Positions 44,148 through 52,268 of a DNA stretch of 64,000 nt are shown in pieces; within the stretch, counting starts at the first letter, position 1; each line of letters opens with the position of its first letter. The notes under the pieces were generated by a model. It was not told where the DNA came from and did not search any database. It saw only the letters and a program-made list of their open reading frames with translations. Made by a program: the position numbers and the translations under genes. Source of the DNA: Sva-07 sp963716095 (GTDB lineage: Bacteria; Actinomycetota; Acidimicrobiia; Acidimicrobiales; Ilumatobacteraceae); assembly GCA_963716095.1 (NCBI GenBank), contig CAVQSV010000011.1, positions 248,001-312,000 of the forward strand. The letters are read 5' to 3'.

Positions 44148-44571
44148 TCAGGGCGTGGGGTCGGCTTGCCCACCACCGGATCCGAGCACCATCACCGCAA
44201 CGCCGTCGGTCTCGTCGACCCGATGGCAGCCGACACCCTCCCACGCTGGCGGGCCGGAGTGAGATCCATCGCGGACATCGAACGATGCGCCATGGAGCGG
44301 ACAGGTCAGACCGAAGCCGCGCAGTCGCCCCTCGCTGAGCGGTGTGTCGGCGTGCGAACAGTTGTCATCGAGCGCGTACAGCTCGCCCCCGGCCCGACAG
44401 ACCACGATGCCGTCGGGTCCGATCTGCTCGAAACAGCGAAGCTGTCCGTCCGCCAGGTCGCTCAGGTCGCCGAGTTCGATCCGCTCCCCGTCAGCCACCG
44501 AGGACCCCCGTCGCACTTGCAGACCCGGTGGCCCCTCCGATCTGAGGCGATGGTTCGGTGATGTCGGTCAT
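44148..44571 (-). CDS. Rieske-type [2Fe-2S] ferredoxin (probable frameshift near N-terminus)
   Basis: The open frame from the GTG at 44516 gives a 122-residue ferredoxin with CSHADTPL and CPLHGASFD as cluster ligands. Just upstream an ATG at 44571 opens MTDITEPSPQIGG... in another frame. Removing one G from the G5 run at 44505-44509 fuses them into a 140-residue protein (SATGSSVADGERIEL across the join). If the run is correct, the start is GTG 44516 or 44498. It likely feeds electrons to a Rieske oxygenase such as the one at 45207, transcribed away from it. Confidence 0.8.
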
Positions 44572-44609
44572 GCGGTCCCCTCGACCTGTACTCGGCAACG
44601 TCGCCACAA

Positions 44610-44631
44610 CTAACCTAACGAACGTTCGGCA
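44610..44631. promoter_or_regulatory. Candidate TetR-type operator
   Basis: CTAACCTAACGAACGTTCGG contains the perfect palindrome CGAACGTTCG (44619-44628). It lies between the Rieske ferredoxin start and the VOC start, where both promoters would be. It matches the 9922-9943 site at 16 of 22 positions. Confidence 0.45.
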
Positions 44632-44700
44632 AGGAGGAGGGCTCTGCGCCGTGTCTGGGGAAGCGACGGGAATGCACCAACACACGACAGGCGGCCCGCG

Positions 44701-45210
44701 ATGATCCGTGGCATTCACCACGTCGGGCTCTCGACGCCCGACCTCGATCGGCTCGTCGCCTTCTACCGGGACGCCTTGGGATTCGAGGTGGTGATGACGT
44801 CCGAATGGCGTGACCGCGAGATCATCGATCGGATGGTCGGACTCTCCGGGTCGGCTGCGCGCCAAGTGATGCTCAAGGCCGGCAACGCCTTCCTCGAGTT
44901 GTTCGAGTACGAGTCGCCGACGCCTCGCGCCGCCGCGCGACGACCGCAACCCGGCCGACCACGGCTACACACACTTCTGCGTCGACGTGGTCGACATCGA
45001 CGCCGAGTACGAACGCCTGTCGGCCAACGGCATGACGTTCCATGCGCCTCCGCCGACCACCGACGAGTTGGGACACGCACGCCTCCGGGCCATCTACTGC
45101 GCGAGATCCCGACGGCAACATCGTCGAGCTGCAGGAGGTCGCTCGACCCCAGCGTTCCGTTCGGCCTCGACCACACCGACCTCGTCGAGTTCGAGCGGGC
45201 GGCCCCGTGA
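44701..45210 (+). pseudogene. VOC-superfamily (glyoxalase-like) protein, three frameshifts
   Basis: The first part reads MIRGIHHVGLSTPDLDRLVAF through FLELFEYESP. The second module follows in the next frame (DHGYTHFCVDVVDIDAEYERL), then RDPDGNIVELQEV in the third frame, then DPSVPFGLDHTDLVEFERAAP back in the first frame, ending at 45210. Three shifts of the same sense (near 44935, 45105 and 45140) cancel out. All modules are well preserved, so the gene is probably intact and the sequence flawed. Its stop overlaps the GTG start of the Rieske gene. Confidence 0.75.
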
Positions 45211-46646
45211 GCGAGACCACCACCCCCGTCAGTGTCGGACCCGGCGACGCGAGATGTCCCGGGCCGAGTACCCGCGACCTGATTCTCGGCGATTCGACGC
45301 CGCCGCCGGCAGCACTCCTCGAGGAGTCGTACACGTTCGAGGGCGACGACGACGTGCCCTACTCGGAGTTCACGTCACCGGAGTTCGCCGGCGCCGAGCA
45401 CGACCACATGTGGTCACGCACCTGGCAGTGGGCCTGCCGCGAGGAACACATCCCGGAGCCCGGCGACTACTACGTGTACGACATCGGCGACCGGTCCGCG
45501 CTCGTCGTCCGTGGCCCCGACGGCTCGATCAAGGCGTTCCACAACGCATGCCTGCACCGTGGCACCCAGCTCAAGCCACCGGCATCGGTCGGCTTCAGCC
45601 AGAAGTTGCGGTGCCCGTTCCACGGGTGGACCTGGTCGCTCGACGGCGAGCTGACCGACGTGCCGTGCGAGTGGGACTTCCCGCACGTGACCGCCGACGA
45701 GTTCCGCTTGCCGGAGCTCCGAACGGCGTTGTGGGGTGGCTTCGTGTTCGTCAACTTCGACGACTGCGCACCCGAGTTGATCGCACCACCGCTCGAGGAC
45801 TATCTGGGCGTCCTCCCCGAGCACTTCGCCGACTGGGATCTCGCCGATCGCTACGTCGAGGTGCACATCCGCAAGAAGCTGCCTGCCAACTGGAAGGCGT
45901 CGGCGGAGGCGTTCCTCGAGGCGTATCACATCCTCGAAACGCACTCGCAGTCGATCTACACCGCCGGCGATGCCAACGCCCAGTACGACGTGTTCGGCGA
46001 CCACGTCAGCCGGTTCATCCACACGATCGGCACCCCGAGCCCGCATCTGCCGGACGCGAAGCGGCCTGACGAACAGGGCATCTTGAACATGCTGATGGCG
46101 CGCAAGAATCCGGGCCACGAGGTGCCCGAGATCCCCGACGGCGAGCGAGCCCGCGACGTGTACGCCCGCCACATGCAGCAGGTTCTCGGCGAGCAGTACG
46201 ACAACGACTTCTCGCAGCTGTCGGTGACCGAGACGATCGACTCGATCGAGTACTTCCTGTTTCCCAACGCCTTCTTCTTCCCCGGCCTGCAGATTCCGCT
46301 CTGCTACCGCTTCCGCCCGGACGGTCCCGACCCGGACCGCTGCATCTACGAGGTCCTGTACCTGCGACCCAAGCCCCGCTCAGGTCCGGCGCCGCTGCCG
46401 GCCGAGCCGTTCGACCTCGACGTCGACGACAGCTACACCACCGTGCCGGGCCTGCCGACCTCGCTCGGGCAGGTGCTCGATCAGGACACCGTCAACCTCG
46501 CGGCGCAGACCAGGGGTTTCAAGGCCAGCAAGAAGCGCGGCCAGACCCTCGGCAACTACCAGGAGATCCGCGCCCGCCACTTCCAATCCACGGTCCGCCG
46601 GTACATCGCCGAGGGACGCGACGCATCAGGAGCAACCACGACATGA
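45207..46646 (+). CDS. Rieske non-haem iron oxygenase, alpha subunit
   Basis: A 479-residue oxygenase from a GTG overlapping the VOC stop (GTGA). The Rieske ligands are in CLHRGTQL and CPFHGWTW. The catalytic site is near AEAFLEAYHILETHSQ. It is longer than average at the N-terminus (about 45 residues before the EEHIPEPGDY region). It is the second gene of the rightward VOC-Rieske-SnoaL-ligase operon and is divergent from a Rieske ferredoxin, its likely electron donor. Confidence 0.93.
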   Translation: MSETTTPVSVGPGDARCPGPSTRDLILGDSTPPPAALLEESYTFEGDDDVPYSEFTSPEFAGAEHDHMWSRTWQWACREEHIPEPGDYYVYDIGDRSALVVRGPDGSIKAFHNACLHRGTQLKPPASVGFSQKLRCPFHGWTWSLDGELTDVPCEWDFPHVTADEFRLPELRTALWGGFVFVNFDDCAPELIAPPLEDYLGVLPEHFADWDLADRYVEVHIRKKLPANWKASAEAFLEAYHILETHSQSIYTAGDANAQYDVFGDHVSRFIHTIGTPSPHLPDAKRPDEQGILNMLMARKNPGHEVPEIPDGERARDVYARHMQQVLGEQYDNDFSQLSVTETIDSIEYFLFPNAFFFPGLQIPLCYRFRPDGPDPDRCIYEVLYLRPKPRSGPAPLPAEPFDLDVDDSYTTVPGLPTSLGQVLDQDTVNLAAQTRGFKASKKRGQTLGNYQEIRARHFQSTVRRYIAEGRDASGATTT

Positions 46647-46659
46647 CGAGCACCAGCGG

Positions 46660-47088
46660 ATGAGCTACCCGACGATCGACGACCTCCTCCACGCCTACGC
46701 CGACGCTGTCGTGCGCCGAGATGCCGACCAGTGGATCTCGACCTGGGCGACCGATGCGGTGTGGGAGCTCGGCAAAGGCCGCCGGGTGGAGGGTGCCGAC
46801 GCCATCTTGTCGCTCTGGAATTCGGCCATGGACGGCTTCACCGCGGTGATCCAGAACGTCGTCAACCGCACCGCCGACCTCGACGCCGCCGCCGGTACCG
46901 GGTCGGGGCGCTGTTACATCATCGAACACTGGTGCCGCGCCGACGACTCGCGCGGGCTCCTGCTCGCCTACTACGACGACCTGTACGTCCACCGTGACGG
47001 CGGTTGGCAATTCGCCAGTCGTGAGCTGGTCGTGCAATACGCCGGTCCTGCGGACCTGTCCGCCCCTTTCCTGAACGCCTGGAGCTGA
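46660..47088 (+). CDS. SnoaL-like (NTF2-fold) protein
   Basis: A 142-residue protein with TIDDLLHAYADAVVRRDADQWISTW, FTAVIQNVVNR, YYDDLYVHRDGGWQFASRELVV, the common SnoaL-like layout. It sits 13 bp after the Rieske gene and 3 bp before the acyl-CoA ligase. The SnoaL-ligase pairing repeats that at 29690-31776. Confidence 0.9.
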   Translation: MSYPTIDDLLHAYADAVVRRDADQWISTWATDAVWELGKGRRVEGADAILSLWNSAMDGFTAVIQNVVNRTADLDAAAGTGSGRCYIIEHWCRADDSRGLLLAYYDDLYVHRDGGWQFASRELVVQYAGPADLSAPFLNAWS

Positions 47089-47091
47089 TCG

Positions 47092-48654
47092 ATGTCGACC
47101 CTGACTGCACCATTTGCCGCCGAACGCGGCAACGACCTCGCCCTCGCCGACGACACCGGCAGCCGCACCTGGGCCGAACTCGACGAGCGGGTCAATCGGC
47201 TGATCGACAGCTTCCGCTCTGCCGGCATCGGACCCGGCGACACCATCTCGGTGGTGGCGGGCAACTGCAACGAATGGCTCGAGGTGGCATTTGCCTGTTC
47301 GTCGAGCGGCATCACGTTCGTGCCCGTCAACTGGCACTTCGTGGCCCGCGAGATCGCCTACATCCTCGACGACTCCGGCTCGAAGGCAGTGGTCGTCGGC
47401 CATCAGTTCCTCGACAACGCCATCAAGGCGCTCGACGAGCACGACTGCCCCACCGTCGAACTGGCGCTCGTGATCGGCGCACCGACCACCGGCCGATTCC
47501 AGAACTTCGACGGCTTCCTCGCCGGTGGCTCGCCCGACGAGCCGGAGAACCAGACCTTCGGTGGCCCGATGTTCTACACGAGCGGCACCACCGGCAACCC
47601 GAAGGGCGTTCGCAGTTCGCTGTCGGCGATGCCCGAGGGCAGCGACCCGGCGATCTGGCAGCTCGTCGGTGCTGGGTTCGCCGACCTGGTCGAGGGCAAC
47701 GGTGTCACCGTGCTGTGCGGGCCGTTCTACCACTCGGCGCAGTGGGCGTACTCGTTCCTCCCGATGATCACGGGGTCGGCGACGGTGATGCAGCACAAGT
47801 ACGACAGCGCCGGCGTGCTCGATCTCATCGATCAGTATCGGGCGACGAACATCCATCTCGTGCCCACGCAGATGAAGCGCCTGGTCGACCTGCCCCCAGA
47901 CGTCAAGGAGCGCTTCGACGGTTCGTCACTGCAGCTCGTGCTGCACGGTGCCGCACCGTGCCCGCCGGCGGTGAAGCGGGCGATGATCGAATGGTGGGGG
48001 CCGGTCATCTCGGAGTACTACGGCTCGACCGAGGGGTCGGTGATCACGATGATCGACTCCGAACAGTGGCTTGCCAAGGGCGGCAGCGTCGGACTGCCGA
48101 TGCCCGGCAAGGAGGTCATCGTCGTCGGCGCCGACGGGTCGCGCCTCGGCCCGAACGAATCGGGCACCCTGTACTTCCGTGATGCGATGGGGATGGACTT
48201 CGAGTACCACAACGCTCCTGACAAGACCACCGACGTGCACCTCGAACCCGGCGTCTTCACCACCGGCGACGTCGGCTACCTCGACGACGACGGCTACCTC
48301 TGGCTGAGCGACCGCAAGATCGACATGATCATCTCCGGCGGCGTCAACATCTATCCCGCCGAGATCGAGGGGGTGCTGGCCGGGCACGATCTCGTCGGTG
48401 ACGCCGCGGTGATCGGTGTGCCGAACGAGGAGTTCGGCGAGGAGGTCAAGGCGATCGTCGTGCCCAACGACGGTGTCACCGCCGACGACGATCTCCGCAC
48501 GACGCTGGCGACGTACTGCCGCGAGAACCTCGCCGGCTTCAAGGTGCCCCGATCGATCGACTTCGTCGACGAACTCCCCCGCACCGGTACCGGCAAGATT
48601 CAGAAGGCCAAGCTTCGCGACCCGTTCTGGGAAGGCCGCGACCGCCAGATCTGA
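47092..48654 (+). CDS. AMP-forming acyl-CoA ligase
   Basis: A 520-residue adenylating enzyme with FYTSGTTGNPKGVRSS, EYYGSTEGSV, GYLDDDGYLWLSDRKIDMIISGG-type hinge and the C-terminal RTGTGKIQKAKLRD lysine motif. It is similar in layout to the ligase at 29690-31252 (520 residues, also paired with SnoaL). It is the last gene of the VOC-Rieske-SnoaL-ligase operon. It activates the acid formed by the pathway; the acid is unknown. Confidence 0.92.
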   Translation: MSTLTAPFAAERGNDLALADDTGSRTWAELDERVNRLIDSFRSAGIGPGDTISVVAGNCNEWLEVAFACSSSGITFVPVNWHFVAREIAYILDDSGSKAVVVGHQFLDNAIKALDEHDCPTVELALVIGAPTTGRFQNFDGFLAGGSPDEPENQTFGGPMFYTSGTTGNPKGVRSSLSAMPEGSDPAIWQLVGAGFADLVEGNGVTVLCGPFYHSAQWAYSFLPMITGSATVMQHKYDSAGVLDLIDQYRATNIHLVPTQMKRLVDLPPDVKERFDGSSLQLVLHGAAPCPPAVKRAMIEWWGPVISEYYGSTEGSVITMIDSEQWLAKGGSVGLPMPGKEVIVVGADGSRLGPNESGTLYFRDAMGMDFEYHNAPDKTTDVHLEPGVFTTGDVGYLDDDGYLWLSDRKIDMIISGGVNIYPAEIEGVLAGHDLVGDAAVIGVPNEEFGEEVKAIVVPNDGVTADDDLRTTLATYCRENLAGFKVPRSIDFVDELPRTGTGKIQKAKLRDPFWEGRDRQI

Positions 48655-48667
48655 CCCCACCTCACGT

Positions 48668-48708
48668 GCGATGAGCGAACCACGCAGATCTGGGGTGTTC
48701 GCTCACCG
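48668..48708. repeat. REP-like palindrome, core B (single)
   Basis: GCGATGAGCGAA, core CCACGCAGATCTGGGGTG, then TTCGCTCACC. It lies between convergent acyl-CoA ligase and ThuA genes, and its right arm contains the ThuA stop codon (48703-48705). Confidence 0.9.
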
Positions 48709-49503
48709 GTCGGGGATGGTGGCGGCCCAGGCGATGGCGTTGGAGAGGACACGGCGGTACGTCGGGTCCGCGTAGGTCTGCGGGCCGTCTCCGAACTGCA
48801 GATAGGCGATCGGCGAACGCCCGACGGTCTTGGTCCACGCGACGAGGTTGCTGCCCGGCGGATGGCTCCAACCGGTGCGGTCGTTTCTCGTCCCCCGGAT
48901 GGCCCGATCGGCGCTGTAGAAGTTGGTGTCGACGAAGTCGTACGTACTGCGCATCAACGGTTCGACGTCGTCTTCGAACACGTGCGAGAGGTACAGCTCG
49001 TCGGTGATGTCGAACCTCGGGTCGATCCCTTCGCAGATCGGGTGAGCCGGGTCGACGACCTCGACGGTGTGGGTGACGTCGTGGCGGTAGCCGGAGTCGG
49101 GGAAGCCGCTGCCGTGCACCGTGGCCGGCTGATACAGGAATCGTCCGCCGACGATGTCGCCGTACTCCTCCCAGGCCGGCCAGCCGGCCACGGCGTGATG
49201 GAGGAACACCATTCCCTTGCCCCGTTCGAGGAGCGCCCGGAACCGCTCCGGGTACCCCACCGGCGGCGGATCGAACCGCGCCGGCGGATCCGCCCGGGTG
49301 AAGGTGATGCCCGGCATGTCGTACATCACGAACACGTCGAAGTCCGCGGCACGGGCAGGCTCGACCAGCTCCAGTGCGTCGGGATGCTCGACGTGCGTCC
49401 ACTCGATGGCGGCGTTCGCCTCGAACACCTCGAAGAACGCCGGGGCGTCGAACGGATGCCCCTTCGTGACCACCGCAACGCGAGTCCGTTCCGAGCTCGT
49501 CAT
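48703..49503 (-). CDS. ThuA-like protein (glutamine-amidotransferase-like fold)
   Basis: A 266-residue ThuA-fold protein: RVAVVTKGHPFDAPAFFEVF at the start, DFDVFVMYDMPGITF, GKGMVFLHHAVAGWPAWEEY (the conserved HHA-x-AGW segment), DELYLSHVFEDD and YADPTYRRVLSNAIAWAA at the end. The start at 49503 avoids 12 codons that read through a repeat. It is a paralogue of 8399-9151. Family chemistry is unsettled; some members are linked to sugar catabolism. Its stop lies in a palindrome. Confidence 0.85.
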   Translation of the reverse strand: MTSSERTRVAVVTKGHPFDAPAFFEVFEANAAIEWTHVEHPDALELVEPARAADFDVFVMYDMPGITFTRADPPARFDPPPVGYPERFRALLERGKGMVFLHHAVAGWPAWEEYGDIVGGRFLYQPATVHGSGFPDSGYRHDVTHTVEVVDPAHPICEGIDPRFDITDELYLSHVFEDDVEPLMRSTYDFVDTNFYSADRAIRGTRNDRTGWSHPPGSNLVAWTKTVGRSPIAYLQFGDGPQTYADPTYRRVLSNAIAWAATIPDR

Positions 49504-49519
49504 GCCCGCAACGTACCGA

Positions 49520-49561
49520 GCGATGAGCGAACGAACCACATACGGCCACTTCGCTCATCGC
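49520..49561. repeat. REP-like palindrome, core A reversed (single, between divergent starts)
   Basis: Perfect GCGATGAGCGAA / TTCGCTCATCGC arms with core CCACATACGGCCA. This copy is upstream of both neighbours (ThuA leftward, enoyl-CoA hydratase rightward), so it cannot terminate either gene. Confidence 0.92.
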
Positions 49562-49603
49562 TCGGCTGCGTCCGCGGCGTCGGATGGGTGCCAACATCGG
49601 CTG

Positions 49604-50446
49604 ATGTCCGACGACGTGCTGCTGGTTGACGACCCACTCCCCCGTGTACGACGACTCACCCTGAATCGACCCGAGAAGCGAAACGCACTCAACGATGCGC
49701 TCCGCGGGGCGCTGTTCGACGAACTGCGTCGCGCCGACCGAGACCGCGACGTCTCGGTGATCGTCGTCCGAGGCGCCGGGCCGGCCTTCTGCGCCGGCTA
49801 CGAACTCGGCGCACCGAACACCGACGTCGAACGTTCGATCGCCAAACAGGACGGATGGTGGAGTCGTCATGTCGTCAACAACTGGTTCGAGATGTGGGAC
49901 ATGCCGACGCCGATCATCGGTCAGGTACACGGCTACTGCCTCGCAGGCGGCAGCGAACTCGCGGCGGCGTGCGACCTCGTCTACGTCGCAGACGACGCGA
50001 AGATCGGCTATCCGCCGGTGCGGCTGATGTCACCGCCCGACATGCAGTGGCAGACCTGGCTGATGGGGCTCCGTCGCGGCATGGAAGCGCTGCTCACCGG
50101 TGACGCGATGAGCGGCACCGAGGCGGTGGCCGCCGGCATGGCCAACCGGGCGCATCCGGCCGACGAACTCGACGACGCGGTGCTCGCCGTTGCCGAACGT
50201 GTTGCCAAGATCCCGATCGAACTGCTCGCCCTCAACAAGCGCGCCGCACATCGGGCGATGGAGGCGCAGGGCATCCGTACCGGAATCCGGGCAACCGCCG
50301 AGATCCAGGCGTTGGGCTTCCATCAGCCACCGTCGATCGAGTACCTCCAGTCGTTTGCGAAAGTCGGCGTCTCGCAGGCACTGAGCGAACGCGACGCGAA
50401 GTTCAGCGACTACCGCGAGCGCGACGAGGCCGGATCAGGAGACTGA
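49604..50446 (+). CDS. Enoyl-CoA hydratase/isomerase family protein
   Basis: A 280-residue crotonase-fold protein with LNRPEKRNALNDALRGALFDEL, the oxyanion-hole segments AFCAGYELG and YCLAGGSELAAACDLVYVADDAKIGYPP, and GMEALLTGDAMSGTEAVAAGMA. By my alignment, the glutamate of the crotonase QPE motif (rat Glu144) is replaced by proline (YPP), while the second glutamate (GMEALLTGD) is kept. It may therefore do isomerase, hydrolase or other crotonase chemistry. It is 63 bp upstream of the PEP-utiliser gene on the same strand. Confidence 0.88.
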   Translation: MSDDVLLVDDPLPRVRRLTLNRPEKRNALNDALRGALFDELRRADRDRDVSVIVVRGAGPAFCAGYELGAPNTDVERSIAKQDGWWSRHVVNNWFEMWDMPTPIIGQVHGYCLAGGSELAAACDLVYVADDAKIGYPPVRLMSPPDMQWQTWLMGLRRGMEALLTGDAMSGTEAVAAGMANRAHPADELDDAVLAVAERVAKIPIELLALNKRAAHRAMEAQGIRTGIRATAEIQALGFHQPPSIEYLQSFAKVGVSQALSERDAKFSDYRERDEAGSGD

Positions 50447-50509
50447 ATTGCGCGCTGGCTATGGTGGCCGACGTACTGGGGAAACGTCTGAAGAGCTGGG
50501 GAACACACC

Positions 50510-52264
50510 ATGAACGACCGCGCAAACACCACCGAGTGGATCGGTGACTCGACACTGGGGGAACGGTTCCCGGCGTGGACGCGAGGCAACGCTGCCGACG
50601 TGTTTCCCGACCCGTTCAGCCCGCTCGGCAAGTCACTGGTGCTGCAGGACGGCATGTCGCCCGGCTTGCGCGACGCGTACATCGATCTCGGTGCGCTGAG
50701 CTACGACGAATTCGAGAACCCCGAAGCACCCGACCTGTTCAAGATGTTCGGTGGGTACGTCTACAACCCGCTGACCATGACGCGCATCCTGGGCGCCCGG
50801 ATGCCGGGAGCGTCGCCCGAGATGATCGACCAGGCCTTCTTCGACGAGCGCGATGAAGTGCCCCCGTACGAAGAACAGCCCTGGCACGTCTCGCCAGAGC
50901 ACGAGGCCAAACTCGGCGAGTCGATGGCGTGGTCGATGTCGGCTGCCGAGCTGCCGGAACTCGACGCCGACCGCCGGCTGGTGCGGTCACTGCGTGAGCA
51001 CCGACCCGACCTGTCCACGCTGACCGATGCCGCGCTGCTCGCTCGCGCCAGGTCGATGGCACCCGTGCTGCAACAGACCTTCGAGAACGCGATGCGCGTG
51101 TCGTCGATGGCACCGAACGGGCCCGGCGCGCTCGGCGCGGTGTGTGAGGCCATCGGCGACCCCACCCTGTCGATCCGCCTGCTCGCCGGCATCGAGGTCG
51201 ACTCCGGAGCACCGTCGCATGCGATGTGGAAGCTCGGCCGACTTGCTGGCGCCTCCGCCGAGGTCTCCGCAGCATTCGACGCCGGGCCCGACCAGGTACT
51301 CGATGTACTTCGGGCGTCCGACTCCGCCGAGGCACGCGAGTTCCTCGAGCAGTTCGACACGTTCCTGTTCGAGCACGGCGCTCGAGCACAGAACGAGTAC
51401 GACCCCTACTCGACGTCGTGGGAGGTCAAGCCACGGATCGCCTTGGCCGCGATCGATCTGATGCGGCGCTCCGACGAGTCGCAGGCACCGACCAACCGCA
51501 CCGGTGCGTCGGTCGTCGAGCGCGACCGAATCGTTGCCGACATCCGGGCCAAGATCGCCGACGACCCGGAAACCGCCGGCCTGTTCGAAGCAGCCCTGCA
51601 GTCTGCGCAGGTCTTCCTGAGCGGCCGGGAACGGGCCAAGACCAACGTCGTGACCGTCATCAACGAGATGCGCGTCGCCCTCAGAGAGTTCGGCCGTCGC
51701 CTCGTGGAGCGCGGTGTGATCGACGAAGTCGGCCAGATCTTCATGGTCACCAACGCCGAACTCGACCGCGTCCGCCTGCACCCCGACACGATGAAGGCTG
51801 TCATTGCCGAGCGGTGGGAGACCTTCCAGTCGCTGTTCGACTACGAGCCGGTCTTCATCGTCAACGGCCGAGTGCCCGCACTGTCGGAGATGACCAGGCG
51901 GGGCGACAAGGGTCTGGCGCAGTCGACCGCCGGCACCGTACTGACGGGCGCAGCCGGCTCTGGCGGAACCGCAACAGGGCGGGCACGTGTGATTCTGGAT
52001 GCCGCCGATCCCGCCGGGCTCGAGCCGGGCGACATCCTGGTGGCGCCGCAGACCGACCCCTCATGGGTGCCGCTGTTCGTCCCAGCAGCCGGCGTCGTCG
52101 TCAACGTCGGAGCGATGGGTAGTCACGCGATGATCGTGTCACGCGAACTCGGCGTGCCGTGCGTGGCGTCGGTGGCCGACGCCACCGAGATCATCCCCGA
52201 CGGCGCCACGATCACCGTCGATGGCAGCGCCGGCACCGTGACCATCGACGCGCTGCCCGCCTGA
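50510..52264 (+). CDS. PEP-utiliser-like protein with swivelling His domain, lacking the ATP-grasp domain (paralogue 2)
   Basis: A 584-residue paralogue of 18762-20525. It shares the DPFSPLGKSL and LGARMPGASPEMID segments, the helical middle region, and the C-terminal mobile domain (GDILVAPQTDPSWVPLF, GAMGSHAMIVSRELGVP; histidine near 539). The HGHRGPNEW motif of the other copy is HGARAQNEYD here, so the substrate site may differ. No ATP-grasp domain is present. The acyl-CoA ligase starts 4 bp after its stop, repeating the gene pairing of the other locus. Confidence 0.8.
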   Translation: MNDRANTTEWIGDSTLGERFPAWTRGNAADVFPDPFSPLGKSLVLQDGMSPGLRDAYIDLGALSYDEFENPEAPDLFKMFGGYVYNPLTMTRILGARMPGASPEMIDQAFFDERDEVPPYEEQPWHVSPEHEAKLGESMAWSMSAAELPELDADRRLVRSLREHRPDLSTLTDAALLARARSMAPVLQQTFENAMRVSSMAPNGPGALGAVCEAIGDPTLSIRLLAGIEVDSGAPSHAMWKLGRLAGASAEVSAAFDAGPDQVLDVLRASDSAEAREFLEQFDTFLFEHGARAQNEYDPYSTSWEVKPRIALAAIDLMRRSDESQAPTNRTGASVVERDRIVADIRAKIADDPETAGLFEAALQSAQVFLSGRERAKTNVVTVINEMRVALREFGRRLVERGVIDEVGQIFMVTNAELDRVRLHPDTMKAVIAERWETFQSLFDYEPVFIVNGRVPALSEMTRRGDKGLAQSTAGTVLTGAAGSGGTATGRARVILDAADPAGLEPGDILVAPQTDPSWVPLFVPAAGVVVNVGAMGSHAMIVSRELGVPCVASVADATEIIPDGATITVDGSAGTVTIDALPA

Positions 52265-52268
52265 CGCC

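Noticed and set aside
43000..44262. Long rightward open frame opposite the phosphotransferase (42502-44262)
   Set aside because: It is the antisense shadow of the phosphotransferase and SDR genes; no domain is visible, and GC-rich DNA commonly leaves such frames open.
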